From positions 39,899-103,898 of the forward strand of contig JAAUTY010000008.1 of assembly GCA_012031265.1 (NCBI GenBank): a stretch of DNA of 64,000 nt. The letters are read 5' to 3'. The translations under genes and the position numbers were made by a program. Position 1 is the first letter of the stretch; each line of letters opens with the position of its first letter. Shown one piece after another: positions 18,010 to 27,868 of this stretch. Under the pieces are notes generated by a model. The model made no database searches and was not told the origin of the DNA. It was given only the letters and a program-made list of their open reading frames with translations. The stretch comes from Spirulinaceae cyanobacterium SM2_1_0. Its GTDB lineage: Bacteria; Cyanobacteriota; Cyanobacteriia; Cyanobacteriales; Spirulinaceae.

Positions 18010-18840
18010 TTAGTCTGGTAGCTCTAAGTAAGCGGGGGCGATCGCCGGGAGCCGTACTGTCTCTACGGTGACGGCTCGTCCTAACCATTGCTGGGCGAAT
18101 TGGGCAAAGGTCTGGGGGTCGCCACTGACCCCAAAGCGATCAGGAAGTGGAGGTTTGGTATTCTTGAGACCGAGGAGTTCTAGCTCTCGCTCCGCTGCCG
18201 TGACAACTGACTGGGCTGGGTCAATGAGCCGTACCGTTGCGGGCAGGAGCGATCGCAGAACCCGCGCGAGATGAGGATAGTGGGTGCAGCCATAGACCAG
18301 CGTGTCAATCCGTTGAGCGAGCAGGGGTTGTAGATAGCGCTGGGCGACCTGGCGGGTGTAGGGGTCATGAACCCGGTTTTGCTCGATCAGGGGCACAAAT
18401 TCGGGGCAACCGACTTGCCAAACGGCCACGTGGGGAGCGATTTCATGGATCGCCTGCCGATAGGCATCGCTGGCAGCCGTAGCCGGGGTGGCGAGCACGC
18501 CAATCCGACAACCCTGCTGTACGGCCGCCCGCGCTCCGGGCAAGATCACTCCCAAGCAAGGCAGGGCGAACTCGCGGCGGGCAATGTTCAGGGCTAGGGC
18601 GGAGCTGGTGTTGCAGGCGAAGATCGCCATCTTCACGCCTTCCCCCTGCATCCAAGTCAGAATCTCGCGGACAAATTGCAGAATTTCTGACGCGGAGCGA
18701 TCACCATAGGGCAGACGAGCTGTGTCGCCAAAATAAAGGATGGACTCTTGGGGGAGGCGACGGCGCAGCTCGCGCCAAACCGTCAAGCCACCAACCCCAC
18801 TATCGAATACACCAATTCGCAGGCGCTGCAATTTGTTCAT
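18010..18840 (-). CDS. murI: Glutamate racemase
   Basis: The 276-residue enzyme converts L- to D-glutamate for peptidoglycan. The two catalytic Cys are in ACNTSSALAL and YGCTHYPHL, and the substrate loop FDSGVGGLTV is at residues 12-21. GDTARLPYGDRS is the conserved Asp/Pro-Tyr-Gly block. It lies between a cell-wall amidase and a prenyl synthase, all on the minus strand; this gene order recurs in cyanobacteria. The gap to the amidase is 77 bp. Confidence 0.97.
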   Translation of the reverse strand: MNKLQRLRIGVFDSGVGGLTVWRELRRRLPQESILYFGDTARLPYGDRSASEILQFVREILTWMQGEGVKMAIFACNTSSALALNIARREFALPCLGVILPGARAAVQQGCRIGVLATPATAASDAYRQAIHEIAPHVAVWQVGCPEFVPLIEQNRVHDPYTRQVAQRYLQPLLAQRIDTLVYGCTHYPHLARVLRSLLPATVRLIDPAQSVVTAAERELELLGLKNTKPPLPDRFGVSGDPQTFAQFAQQWLGRAVTVETVRLPAIAPAYLELPD

Positions 18841-18917
18841 AGAGCATTAGGACAGATGGAGCCAATAATCAGCCGCTCGGAGTTCCAGAGTGTCTAGACG
18901 AGCGATCTGCAGACCGG

Positions 18918-19451
18918 TTATAGGCGTCGCCATTGGATGTATTCCAAGATGCCTCGGGCGATCGCCTCGGCCATCTGGCTCCGGAATGCTGCTGTCCGTA
19001 AGCGGGGAGCATCGTCGCGCCCGGTGACGAAGCCGACTTCGACGAGTGCCGAGGGCATGGCTGTATAACGCAAGACATAGAAGCGCGCCCGCTTGACGCC
19101 GCGATTGCGTATGCTGATGCTGCGGAGAATGCTGCCTTGAATCGCTTGCGCCAGTTGGCGACCCGATGAGTAATAGTACGTTTCCACGCCGTTGACATCC
19201 GGACGGCTGAGGCTGATCGCGTTGGCGTGGATGCTGACGAAAATTTGTGATCGCGCCCGGTTCGCCATCTGGGCACGGCCCGCCAGCGTCACATAGCGAT
19301 CATCTACCCGCGTCATCTGCACCTGCACCCCCTGGCGCTGGAGAATGCTAGCGACCTCGCGTGAGATCGGCAAGATGACATCCTTCTCACGCAAGCCGCC
19401 AATGCCGATCGCACCGGGGTCGCGGCCGCCGTGTCCGGGGTCGATGGTCAC
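18918..19451 (-). CDS. N-acetylmuramoyl-L-alanine amidase, catalytic part (Amidase_3), separated by a frame change
   Basis: The segment encodes a full Amidase_3 domain: IDPGHGGRDPGAIG with the first zinc His, a Glu in LREKDV, SIHANA with a second His, and ALVEVGFV with the catalytic Glu. It cleaves the bond between MurNAc and the peptide in septal peptidoglycan. The apparent start is GTG 19451, but homology-like linker sequence (PTQLGPLPRVTNSRVL) continues upstream in the same frame. That linker lies antisense to the end of the AMIN reading frame. Deleting one base (or adding two) in the Pro-rich linker would join both parts into a 663-residue AmiC if the TTG at 20910 is used. I see two runs of seven G (19506-19512 and 19524-19530) as the likely site. 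Confidence 0.88.
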   Translation of the reverse strand: MTIDPGHGGRDPGAIGIGGLREKDVILPISREVASILQRQGVQVQMTRVDDRYVTLAGRAQMANRARSQIFVSIHANAISLSRPDVNGVETYYYSSGRQLAQAIQGSILRSISIRNRGVKRARFYVLRYTAMPSALVEVGFVTGRDDAPRLRTAAFRSQMAEAIARGILEYIQWRRL

Positions 19452-19464
19452 GAGGACACGGCTG

Positions 19465-20892
19465 TTAGTGACGCGCGGCAGCGGGCCGAGTTGTGTGGGG
19501 CTGGCGGGGGGGCAGCGGCTGACGGGGGGGCAGTGGCTGACGCGGGAGGGGTTGACGGGGAGGCGCTTGAGCCACGGACTGGCGACGAAACTGGAGGGCG
19601 ACCAGATTGGGGCGCGGCTGGTTCACTGAGCCGATCTCAATACCGTCGGCGGTTTGCACCATCAAGATGACGGTGCGTTCGTCTTGCTGGCGGACATTGA
19701 GCTGAGAGATGGGGCTGTTGGCCTCGAGTTGCGGCCCGCGAAAACCATCGGCGAGTCGGGCATTGGGAATGACGATTTGATAGACACCGTTTTGGTTGCG
19801 ACGATTTGTCGCCTGACTGAGGGGACGATCCGCAACGACCAGCAGTTGGTTGCCCAGACCCATACGGATCGACTCGATTTCAGCGAGGTTGCGGCGCTCG
19901 TCGGCGAGTTGTAGGGGGGCAGTGACTGTTGTCGGTGCGGTCGCGTCGGGATGGGGAGGTTTGACTGAATGAGTAGGGTTCTGAGGGCTAGACGTTGCCA
20001 ATGTCGGTGCGGTTGCGGCGGGCGGTGCTGGCGGCATGGTCACGGCCAAGGCTGCTGCTGTCGGTACGATGGCAACACCGCGATCGCTGATCGCCGCTTC
20101 CCAGTCCGGATTCTCACCGGTGAGATCGAGGACGATCCGCGCGCGCGGCGGCGTCATACTGAGCTGACTAAAGGTGGCACGCTGGACGCCGTAGCGATTG
20201 ACTGCCAGGCTTTGAGCGGCTTGTAGCGATGTTGGCAGAGTCACGCCCGTGAGATCGAGATCGAGGGAGCGACCATCCCGACTCCGGGCGATCGCCACGC
20301 GCGAGTTTTCCTGTTCCGCCAAGCGGACAAAGAAGCCATTGCGGGTGATTTGGAAGCCGCTCACCTCGGTTACATCCGCTGTTGTGGCTGCGGCGGCCGT
20401 GCCGGGAGTGGGCGCAGCCTCAGCTTGAGCGAGGGGTGAATCTTCTTGGATGCGAAGATTGTCATATTCAGATTGATTCAGAGGAGCAGCCCCGGCTGTG
20501 GGCGCGATGGGCCACTGCACCGCCCATTGGTTGGGCGCGAGTGTTTGCCATTCCACAGTCTCTGGGGCGATTGCCTCACCCGCTCGCAGCGCCAGCGTCA
20601 GGCGGGCAAACCCAGGGCTGAGCTGCTGTGCTTCGACACGGGCGATCGCGCCGGTCTCAGCCGTCGCCGGTGCAATCGTGGCTAGCTCGACCTCGGGCAG
20701 ATCGAGTACAAGCTGCCCGCTCTCAGCACGGAGCAAGACCTCGGGCGGCTCGGCCAGCGGCGGCTCGGCATCAGCCGTCAGCACCAAGCGCTGGTGAGCC
20801 GCTTCAAGTTGCCACATGAGTCGTTCAGCGGCGGCGGGGTTTGCCCAGAGCAGCGCGCCCAGCAAACCAAGCCATAGCGAGTAGTTTCGCAA
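19465..20892 (-). CDS. AMIN-domain part of the septal amidase (frame broken before the catalytic domain)
   Basis: The frame begins with a signal sequence (LWLGLLGALLWANPAAA). Then come three beta-rich AMIN-like segments (about residues 20-125, 175-270 and 335-435) separated by Ala/Pro/Thr linkers. AMIN domains target amidases to peptidoglycan at the division site. The frame ends in a Pro/Arg/Gln-rich tail and stops at 19465, overlapping the Pro-rich linker of the amidase frame. I prefer the TTG at 20892, 11 bases after GGAGG, over the TTG at 20910, which lies inside that same ribosome binding site. Read together with the next segment this is one amiC-type gene interrupted by a one-base frame change. 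Confidence 0.8.
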   Translation of the reverse strand: MRNYSLWLGLLGALLWANPAAAERLMWQLEAAHQRLVLTADAEPPLAEPPEVLLRAESGQLVLDLPEVELATIAPATAETGAIARVEAQQLSPGFARLTLALRAGEAIAPETVEWQTLAPNQWAVQWPIAPTAGAAPLNQSEYDNLRIQEDSPLAQAEAAPTPGTAAAATTADVTEVSGFQITRNGFFVRLAEQENSRVAIARSRDGRSLDLDLTGVTLPTSLQAAQSLAVNRYGVQRATFSQLSMTPPRARIVLDLTGENPDWEAAISDRGVAIVPTAAALAVTMPPAPPAATAPTLATSSPQNPTHSVKPPHPDATAPTTVTAPLQLADERRNLAEIESIRMGLGNQLLVVADRPLSQATNRRNQNGVYQIVIPNARLADGFRGPQLEANSPISQLNVRQQDERTVILMVQTADGIEIGSVNQPRPNLVALQFRRQSVAQAPPRQPLPRQPLPPRQPLPPRQPHTTRPAAARH

Positions 20893-21056
20893 AATACCTC
20901 GTTCCTCCAATGCTGCGATCGCCGGGCACCAGGGTCAGCCCATTTTCACCGCCAGCAACAGCAGCAAGCTGCATGAGCCAGCTTGCTGAACTTGCCTCGT
21001 TGAAAAATAGCATGACTTTGCCGCAAATGGGGGGCATCCGCCCACCGCCCCCAGCG

Positions 21057-22529
21057 TCAGGACGATGACTCTGACTCTGGACTCTGGCTCACCGAAGTCT
21101 CTAAGGACGGCTCCGCCTCACTGGCGTCATCATTCCCGAAGGCGAGACGCAAGAACGGCGGGGCGAGAAAAGTGGTGAAGATGACCATCATCACAATCGC
21201 GGCTTCGGTGGCTTCCGAGAGCGCGCCGCTGGCGGAGCCAACCCCGGCAAACACCAGGCCGACCTCGCCGCGTGGAATCATGCCGACGCCAATGGCGAGT
21301 TTGTTCAGCCCTGGCTGTCCGAAGACAGTAAAGCCTGTGACTAGTTTCCCGATGATCGCGACCACGATCAGGAAAACGGCGACAATCAAGCCCTCGCGGT
21401 TGCTGGGAACGGCGGGGTTGAGCACGCTGAGGTCTGTTTTTGCACCGACCCCAACGAAGAAGACGGGCACAAGAATGTCAGCCACCGGCAAAATCTGCTC
21501 CTCTAACTCTTGGCGTTTTTCCGTTTCTGCCAGCACGAGGCCAGCCGCAAAGGCTCCTAAAATCGCCTCGAGCTGGATCGCAGTGGCGATGTAGGACAGC
21601 ACAAAGCCAAAGGTCAGCGCTACCAGCAAGAGCTGACCACGCGTTTTCATCTCATTTACCAGGCCGACGAACAACGGCTGCAAAAAGCGGCCAAGCAGGA
21701 TCGTGCCAATTAAGAAAACGCCCGCGCTGATGCTCAAGTAAACGATATTGAGGATTTGAATCTCGCCGGTCTTGACCAGGCTGGCGACGACGGCGAGCAC
21801 GATGATGCCTAGGACATCATCCAGCACCGCCGCGCCGATGATAATTTGCCCTTCCTTGGCGCTGAGGCGACCGAGTTCAGCGAGTACCTTGGCGGTGATG
21901 CCAATACTGGTCGCTGTCAGTGCGGCACCGGCAAAGATGGCGGGGACGGCGGGAATCCCGAAGAGATACACCAGACCCACTGTGCCGCCGACGAAGGGAA
22001 CGACGACACCGACGACCGCGACTACGGCGGCTTGGGGGCCGACGCGAATCAGTTCTTGCAAGTCGGACTCGAGACCAATCTCGAAGAGCAAGATCACGAC
22101 ACCCAGTTCCGAGAGGACTGAGATCACCTCGCTTTGGCTGGCAAAGATCGAGCTGGCCGCGGCCGGATCGAGGCTGGTCGTGAGTTCGAGGAGTTTCATG
22201 AGCAGTGAGTCACTGGCGATCGCCCCACTTTCTGGAAAGACCAGGATATGCAGAGCCGAAATGCCAATGACCACCCCGCCGACCAGTTCACCCAAGACAG
22301 GGGGCAGGTTGATGCGCGCACAAATTTCGCCGCCGACTTTGCTGGCGATGTAGACGAAGACCAAACTGAGGAGAACGCTAGCCAAAATCAGCGAGCCTTC
22401 TTCAGCTTTTGAGACACTAGACTCGGCCTCGGCAGCCGCTAACAGGGGGGACACCAACGGCCAGGCCGGGACAGCCGCCACCCAGCTTGTCCAAATTGAG
22501 GGAGCGAGCGTAAATTCAGCAAAAATCAT
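21057..22529 (-). CDS. nhaS3: Sodium/proton antiporter of the NhaS3/NapA (CPA2) type
   Basis: The 490-residue protein has 12-13 membrane helices. The N-terminal hydrophobic segment is followed by LPPVLGELVGGVVIGISAL. The CPA2 ion-binding helix is ALTATSIGITAKVLAELG...GAAVLDDVLGIIVLAVV with the Asp pair. The C-terminus is an acidic Ser-rich tail. Closest in layout to the Synechocystis thylakoid antiporter NhaS3, which exchanges Na+ (or K+) for H+; the location is inferred from that. It is divergent from the GDSL hydrolase gene. Confidence 0.85.
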   Translation of the reverse strand: MIFAEFTLAPSIWTSWVAAVPAWPLVSPLLAAAEAESSVSKAEEGSLILASVLLSLVFVYIASKVGGEICARINLPPVLGELVGGVVIGISALHILVFPESGAIASDSLLMKLLELTTSLDPAAASSIFASQSEVISVLSELGVVILLFEIGLESDLQELIRVGPQAAVVAVVGVVVPFVGGTVGLVYLFGIPAVPAIFAGAALTATSIGITAKVLAELGRLSAKEGQIIIGAAVLDDVLGIIVLAVVASLVKTGEIQILNIVYLSISAGVFLIGTILLGRFLQPLFVGLVNEMKTRGQLLLVALTFGFVLSYIATAIQLEAILGAFAAGLVLAETEKRQELEEQILPVADILVPVFFVGVGAKTDLSVLNPAVPSNREGLIVAVFLIVVAIIGKLVTGFTVFGQPGLNKLAIGVGMIPRGEVGLVFAGVGSASGALSEATEAAIVMMVIFTTFLAPPFLRLAFGNDDASEAEPSLETSVSQSPESESSS

Positions 22530-22806
22530 TGGTTTTTCATTGCGGTCAAAGTCGCCATGCCATTCTCACCCGACTTTCGCAGCCGCTTGCTGCTAGACGA
22601 GATACAACTGGTCTACGAAATGCGGGCAAACATAAGTTGCCACCATAGCAATTTGGGGTCAATGGCTGCGCCGACCCTAGGGTATAGCTCTGGCGATCGC
22701 CCACAAATTTCTGGCGCGAACGCCATTATCCTGATGTGCCGTGATTATGCCTGTCTGATGAACTGGAGTGCAAACGCTTCATTCATTTTGCTAAGCGACA
22801 ATACTG

Positions 22807-23826
22807 ATGACCCATCCTTCCCTATTCGCGGTTGGCTTGCTGGCGACCGGGCCGCTATCCGCCCCGCCGCCGCCGCCCCTCACCCCGCCCGTCTGGTGGC
22901 AGCGGGCGATCGCGGCGCTGCAAACGGCGACTGAGCGCTCCCTATCCCAGTCAGCCACTCCGACCGGAATGATCGTCCGCGAACCCAGCGTTGAATTTGC
23001 GCGTGCCGAGCCAATCGCTCCGGGGGCATCTCGCACCGTTGCCCCATTGACCTTGCCGGTCGCGACTCGCCGTCCGGCGACCGCCCCCGCCCCGAGTTCA
23101 GGCGCGCAACTCTACCAGCAGCGCCGCGCCGCCCTCGCTGCCGGCCGCCTCTACACCCACCTGCCAACGGACAGCTTTGCCAGCACTTGGCAGACGGCGG
23201 CGGCCCAGCCCACCCACCAGCAATGGCAGCAGTTGTTGCACGCTGAGGCACGAGCGATCACTCGCGGCCAGGGCCGCAACCGTCTCAGCGTCCTACTCGG
23301 CGACTCACTCAGCCAGTGGTTCCCGGTGCCACTGTTACCCGGCGGCGCTTTTTGGCTAAATCAGGGGATCTCTGGCGAAAACTCGCAGCAAATTCGCCAG
23401 CGCCTCGCCAGCTTGCGGGAGACGCAACCCAGCACCTTCTATGTCATGGCGGGCATCAATGATCTACGCCAGGGTGCCAGTGATACGGTGATTTTGGCAA
23501 ATTTACGGGCGATCGCCCGTGAACTGCGCCAGCAGCATCCCGACGCGCAGATCGTGTTGCAATCGCTCCTACCTACGCGGCGACCAGACTTGGACAATGC
23601 CCGCATCCAGCGGCTCAATCAGGCGCTGCGGCAAATCGCGCGGGAGGAGCGGGTCAGCTATCTGCACCTCCAGCCGCTGTTCGCCGATGCTGACGGTCAG
23701 CTGCGCGCCGAACTGACCACGGACGGTCTGCACCTCAACCGCCAAGGCTACGAGGTGTGGCAAACTGCTCTGCAAGCTGCCGAGCAACAACTGCGCCAGC
23801 GGCAGGCCCTGATTGCCCAGCGCTAG
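22807..23826 (+). CDS. SGNH/GDSL-type hydrolase with N-terminal signal
   Basis: The 339-residue protein has a short hydrophobic Pro-rich N-terminus (~5-30), a low-complexity linker and an SGNH fold from residue ~150. The blocks are LLGDSLSQWF (nucleophile Ser), GISGENSQQI (block II Gly), MAGINDLRQG (block III Asn) and DGLHLNRQGY (Asp/His). Relatives are lipases, esterases or wall/polysaccharide acetylesterases; the true substrate is open. A periplasmic or wall location is inferred from the leader. It precedes mnmA on the same strand by 82 bp. Confidence 0.88.
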   Translation: MTHPSLFAVGLLATGPLSAPPPPPLTPPVWWQRAIAALQTATERSLSQSATPTGMIVREPSVEFARAEPIAPGASRTVAPLTLPVATRRPATAPAPSSGAQLYQQRRAALAAGRLYTHLPTDSFASTWQTAAAQPTHQQWQQLLHAEARAITRGQGRNRLSVLLGDSLSQWFPVPLLPGGAFWLNQGISGENSQQIRQRLASLRETQPSTFYVMAGINDLRQGASDTVILANLRAIARELRQQHPDAQIVLQSLLPTRRPDLDNARIQRLNQALRQIAREERVSYLHLQPLFADADGQLRAELTTDGLHLNRQGYEVWQTALQAAEQQLRQRQALIAQR

Positions 23827-23908
23827 GCGATCGCCCCGGCAAACCAGAGACAAAATGCTAGCCTGAGAACAGGTTGGTATTGAGCATTGGTTCAGGCTCT
23901 AGATTGTT

Positions 23909-25006
23909 ATGAATCGGGTTGTCGTCGGGCTGTCGGGCGGGGTGGATAGTTCCACTGCCGCTGCCATTCTCCATCACCAGGGCTACGAGGTCGTGGGCTT
24001 GACCCTGTGGCTGATGTCCGGCAAGGGCCAGTGCTGCTCGGAAGGCATGGTGGACGCGGCCGGTCTCTGCGAGCAGTTGGGCGTGCCCCATCATATTGTC
24101 GATAGCCGCGAGCTATTCCAGCAGCAGATTGTTGATTACCTCGTCTCGGGCTACGAGTCCGGCATCACCCCCCTGCCCTGTTCGCAGTGCAACCGGGCTG
24201 TGAAGTTTGGCCCGATGCTCGCCTACGCGCGCCGGGAACTGGGGATTGACCGCGTGGCGACGGGGCACTATGCCCGGATTACCTATGATGCGGTGGGCGA
24301 TCGCTACCAACTCCGCTGCGCCGTGGATCGGAATAAGGATCAATCCTACTTCCTCTACGATTTGCCCCAGCATGTCCTGGCGCACACGCAATTTCCGCTG
24401 GGCGAGATCCCCAAGTCCGAGACCCGCCGCATCGCCGCCCAGTACAATCTGCGGACGGCAGACAAGCCCGAAAGCCAAGACCTCTGCCTCGTCGAGGCCC
24501 ACGGCTCGATGCGAACATTCCTCGATCAGTACCTCCAGCCGCGTCCGGGCGAAATTGTTGACCGCCACGGTCAAGTGCTCGGTCAGCATCAGGGTGTGCA
24601 TCACTACACCATCGGTCAGCGCAAAGGCTTAGGGATTGCAGCGCCCGAACCGCTTTATGTCATGCAGCTCGACCCGGTGATGAACCGCGTCGTCGTCGGC
24701 CGCCGCGATGAGGCGACAGCAGCGGACTGCACCTTGCAGCGCCTCAACTGGGTCTCGATCGCGGCACCGAGTGCGCCGCTACGCTGCCAGGTGCGTCCGC
24801 GTTATCGCACGCAGCCTGTGCCCGCGACGGTTATTCCCCTGCCGGAGCACCGTGCTCAAGTCGTTTTTGACGAGCCGCAGTTTGGCATTACGCCAGGACA
24901 GGCGGCGGTGTTCTATGCAGACGACCTGCTGTTGGGCGGCGGCCTGATCGAACGGCCGACGCGCGAGCCGAGTTCCCCCCTCGCCAAACCCGCCGAAAAA
25001 TCTTAG
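23909..25006 (+). CDS. mnmA: tRNA-specific 2-thiouridylase
   Basis: The 365-residue enzyme adds sulfur to U34 of tRNA-Lys, -Glu and -Gln. It has the PP-loop SGGVDSS (9-15), the nucleophile Cys94 in PCSQCN and the second catalytic Cys193 in SQDLCLV. The central PUA-like part begins with [12 protein letters not shown] and the C-terminal beta barrel follows. An extra CysCys at 42-43 (GQCCSE) matches the cyanobacterial/plastid subgroup. It is immediately upstream of rpsP; both are translation genes. Confidence 0.96.
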   Translation: MNRVVVGLSGGVDSSTAAAILHHQGYEVVGLTLWLMSGKGQCCSEGMVDAAGLCEQLGVPHHIVDSRELFQQQIVDYLVSGYESGITPLPCSQCNRAVKFGPMLAYARRELGIDRVATGHYARITYDAVGDRYQLRCAVDRNKDQSYFLYDLPQHVLAHTQFPLGEIPKSETRRIAAQYNLRTADKPESQDLCLVEAHGSMRTFLDQYLQPRPGEIVDRHGQVLGQHQGVHHYTIGQRKGLGIAAPEPLYVMQLDPVMNRVVVGRRDEATAADCTLQRLNWVSIAAPSAPLRCQVRPRYRTQPVPATVIPLPEHRAQVVFDEPQFGITPGQAAVFYADDLLLGGGLIERPTREPSSPLAKPAEKS

Positions 25007-25053
25007 AATCGGAAAGGCTTAATTTTTTTGAGGTTCGGTCTCAACGACTCACG

Positions 25054-25305
25054 ATGATCAAATTGCGACTCAAGCGTTACGGCAAGAAACGGGAAGTCAG
25101 TTACCGCATTGTGGCCATCAACAGCCGCGCTCGCCGCGACGGCCGCCCGCTCGAGGAATTGGGTTTCTACAATCCCCGCACCGATGAAACCCGCCTCAAT
25201 GTCCCGGCAATCGTTAAGCGACTGAAGGAAGGCGCGCAGCCGACCGATACAGTGCGATCGCTCCTCACCAAGGCTCAGGTCTTTGAGCAACTCAAAAATG
25301 CCTGA
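25054..25305 (+). CDS. rpsP: 30S ribosomal protein S16
   Basis: The 83-residue protein begins [20 protein letters not shown], the S16 signature, and continues [19 protein letters not shown]. It binds 16S rRNA early in 30S assembly. The start ATG at 25054 follows a T-rich leader. The stop overlaps the KH gene start by 8 nt, so the two are coupled in translation. Confidence 0.98.
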   Translation: MIKLRLKRYGKKREVSYRIVAINSRARRDGRPLEELGFYNPRTDETRLNVPAIVKRLKEGAQPTDTVRSLLTKAQVFEQLKNA

Positions 25306-25723
25306 GATGGCGGCTGAGTCAATCGATACTGGTGATACTGGCGTGGACTATGCCAACCTAGTGCGCGAACTGGTTGAGCCGCTCCTGGATGCCCCCGACG
25401 CCCTGCGCGTCAACTGCGAATACGCCAAAAATCGCCAGCGTGTGCTGATTCGGCTTGCCTTTGAGAGCAGCGATCAGGGGCGCGTCTTTGGGCGGGGCGG
25501 CCGGAATATTCAAGCTATCCGCACCGTGGTTGAGACAGCGGCGGTGCTGGCGGGTCAGGCGGCGCATTTGGAGGTTTTCGGGAGCCAGGAGCGTGATCAC
25601 CCGCGCGATGAGAATGGTCGTCGCGGGGGTGACGATCGGGGTAACGAGGGGCGGGGCAATGGCGGTCGCCGTCGTCCAAGCCGCCCACCGCAGCCGCGTT
25701 CCGCCAGTTCGGATGCGGGTTAG
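25298..25723 (+). CDS. KH-domain RNA-binding protein (KhpA-like)
   Basis: The 141-residue protein has one KH domain: [19 protein letters not shown], then the GxxG loop in [18 protein letters not shown]. Its C-terminal ~40 residues are an extended Arg/Gly/Asp/Pro tail ([18 protein letters not shown]), an RGG-like RNA-binding extension that is longer than in most KhpA proteins. I take ATG 25298 as start because it overlaps the rpsP stop in the usual way. Position between rpsP and phoH is typical for cyanobacteria. The role is RNA binding, possibly ribosome or sRNA linked. Confidence 0.9.
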   Translation: MPEMAAESIDTGDTGVDYANLVRELVEPLLDAPDALRVNCEYAKNRQRVLIRLAFESSDQGRVFGRGGRNIQAIRTVVETAAVLAGQAAHLEVFGSQERDHPRDENGRRGGDDRGNEGRGNGGRRRPSRPPQPRSASSDAG

Positions 25724-25744
25724 GGGCGCGGCGGTGATGCCAGC

Positions 25745-26707
25745 ATGAGCGAAGCGTCCCAGACGTTGCACCTGCCGAGTTCTGAGAGTGCGATCGCCCT
25801 CGCTGGCGCAGGTGAGGAAAATCTTCAGCAGTTGGCCCGACACACAGGGACGCGCCTCGTGATGCGCGGCTCTGATCTGCTAGTCATGGGTCAGCCGAAG
25901 GCGGTTGAGCGCTGTCTGGCTGCTATACAAGTGTTGAAACCTTACTGGGAAGAGGGCCGGGCGATCGCGGCTCCCGACATTCTCACCGCCTTTCAAGCTC
26001 TGGATAGCAACCAGGTTGACGAGTATCGCGACCTGCAACGTGATGTCCTAGCCCGTACCCGACGTGGCGAACCGATCCGCGCCAAGACTTTTCGTCAACG
26101 CCAGTACGTGCGTGCCATCCAGACCCATGACGTGACCTTTTGCATCGGCCCGGCGGGAACGGGCAAGACGTTTTTAGCCGCCGTGATTGCGGTACAGGCG
26201 CTGCTGTCGGAACAGTGCGATCGCATTATCCTCACCCGTCCGGCCGTGGAAGCAGGCGAGAAGCTGGGCTTTCTTCCTGGTGACTTGCAGCAGAAGGTCA
26301 ATCCTTTTCTGCGACCGCTCTACGACGCGCTCTACGAATTTATCGAACCCGAGAAAATCCCGGATCTGATGGAGCGGGGCAAAATCGAGGTCGCGCCCCT
26401 CGCCTATATGCGGGGTCGCACCTTGAGCAAGGCGTTTGCGATCGTCGATGAGGCGCAGAACACAACCCCCGCTCAACTAAAAATGGTGCTGACCCGCCTC
26501 GGTTTTGGCTCGCGCATGGTGGTGACAGGCGACATTACGCAGGTGGATTTGCCCGCCTATCAGGATTCGGGCCTGGTCGTCGCCGAGCGAATTTTACGTT
26601 CTGTGGAGGGGATTGCCTTTTGCCATCTCTCTGCTGCTGATGTCGTCCGCCATCCGCTGGTGCAAAAGATCGTCGCGGCCTACGAGCGGCATGAAAACCG
26701 CCGTTAG
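25745..26707 (+). CDS. PhoH-like ATPase
   Basis: The 320-residue protein has a short N-terminal KH-like segment (residues ~20-70, with MRGSDLLVMGQPKAVERCL), then the RNA-helicase-like P-loop ATPase: GPAGTGKTFLA (Walker A, ~138-148), IILTRPAVEAGEKLGFLPGD, and AIVDEAQNTT (Walker B). It is predicted to act on RNA together with ribosome/RNase factors. It follows the KH gene by 21 bp in one operon with rpsP. Converges on petA. Confidence 0.93.
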   Translation: MSEASQTLHLPSSESAIALAGAGEENLQQLARHTGTRLVMRGSDLLVMGQPKAVERCLAAIQVLKPYWEEGRAIAAPDILTAFQALDSNQVDEYRDLQRDVLARTRRGEPIRAKTFRQRQYVRAIQTHDVTFCIGPAGTGKTFLAAVIAVQALLSEQCDRIILTRPAVEAGEKLGFLPGDLQQKVNPFLRPLYDALYEFIEPEKIPDLMERGKIEVAPLAYMRGRTLSKAFAIVDEAQNTTPAQLKMVLTRLGFGSRMVVTGDITQVDLPAYQDSGLVVAERILRSVEGIAFCHLSAADVVRHPLVQKIVAAYERHENRR

Positions 26708-26751
26708 CACCACGATGCCGAGTCCGCCGCTGGTTGCCGCCGTCCTGACCT

Positions 26752-26788
26752 CAAAATCAAAAGCAGCGAGGCGATGAAGCCCCGCTGC
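26752..26788 (-). terminator. Intrinsic terminator of petC-petA
   Basis: On the minus strand GCAGCGGGGC pairs with GCCTCGCTGC (one G-U pair), loop TTCATC, followed by TTTTGATTTTG. It lies 30 bp after the petA stop codon. Confidence 0.8.
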
Positions 26789-26817
26789 CCAGCACTGATA
26801 TTCAGGCGCAATCGGTT

Positions 26818-27804
26818 CTAGAAGTTCATCTCTGCGGCTTGGACACGCTCGATCTGCTTCTTCTTCAGCACGAGGAAGAGCTGTGAGAGCGCGATGCCAA
26901 CAAAGAAGAGTAGCAGCCAGTAGATACGAGTGGGGTCTTGCAAGACGATTTCCGCGTCTTCCTGGCCGAAGCCACCGACATTTGGGTTCATCGTCAGAGC
27001 AGCGCCCGAGTCTATGGTCTGCCCTTCCGACACCAGCAGCTCAGGGCCGGCGGGAATCATCTCCACGACTGTATCGCCCGCATCAGGCTGAATCGTCACT
27101 TCGTAGCCACCGCCTTCAGCTTCAACAATCTGGGTGATCACACCCGCCGCTGAGGCTTTGAAGACGTTGTTATTGCTCAGGTTACCGGCTGGATAAACCT
27201 GCCCACGCCCACGATTGGCACCGAGGTGAACCGGATATTTGCCGAAGTGAATGTTTTTGTCGGCCTTGGGATTAGGCGATAGCACTGGGAAGACCACCTC
27301 TTCGTACTGGTCGCCGGGCAGGGGGCCAACCAGAACCACGTTTTCCATCCCCTCACGGTAGGTCTGGAAGTATGTACTCCCTACTTCTTCGGCGAGGTCT
27401 TCCGGAATCCGATCCGGCGGCGCAATCGTGAAACCATCGGGCAGCATCAGCACCGCACCGACATTGAGTCCGCCCTTGGAGCCATCGCCCAAGACTTGCT
27501 GCTGGCTGTGGTCGTAGGGGATTTTCACCACTGCCTTGAAGACGCTATCGGGGGTGACGGATAGCGGCAGCTCGACCTCAGCCGGTTTCTCAGCCAGGTG
27601 ACAGTTAGCACAGACAATCCGCCCGGTCGCTTCGCGGGGGGTGTTGGGAGCGGTTTCCTGGGCCCAAAACGGGTAAGCGGCAGCGGGTTGTGGTAGCAGC
27701 AGGTCGCTGGCGATCGCCAGAGTCACCGTCGCCACCAGCAGAATCGCAGCTCGCCCCGCCCACTGCATTAGGGCTTTCAATGACAGTCTTTGAAGTGTTC
27801 TCAT
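26818..27804 (-). CDS. petA: Cytochrome f of the cytochrome b6f complex
   Basis: The precursor has 328 residues. Its signal peptide ends at AAA-YPFWAQ, so Tyr44 becomes the mature N-terminus and the axial heme ligand. The heme motif CANCH is at 65-69. One membrane helix near the C-terminus ([19 protein letters not shown]) is followed by KKKQIERVQ. It passes electrons from the Rieske centre to plastocyanin or cytochrome c6 on the lumen side. I start at ATG 27804 because the frame upstream (to 28056) shows no homology and covers petC. It is the second gene after petC, 64 bp away. Confidence 0.97.
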   Translation of the reverse strand: MRTLQRLSLKALMQWAGRAAILLVATVTLAIASDLLLPQPAAAYPFWAQETAPNTPREATGRIVCANCHLAEKPAEVELPLSVTPDSVFKAVVKIPYDHSQQQVLGDGSKGGLNVGAVLMLPDGFTIAPPDRIPEDLAEEVGSTYFQTYREGMENVVLVGPLPGDQYEEVVFPVLSPNPKADKNIHFGKYPVHLGANRGRGQVYPAGNLSNNNVFKASAAGVITQIVEAEGGGYEVTIQPDAGDTVVEMIPAGPELLVSEGQTIDSGAALTMNPNVGGFGQEDAEIVLQDPTRIYWLLLFFVGIALSQLFLVLKKKQIERVQAAEMNF

Positions 27805-27868
27805 CTCTAACAAGCTCGAGGAAAATGCGATGGTTAGCGAGTTTAGCGAGGGGTTCGCCGGGGGTCTT

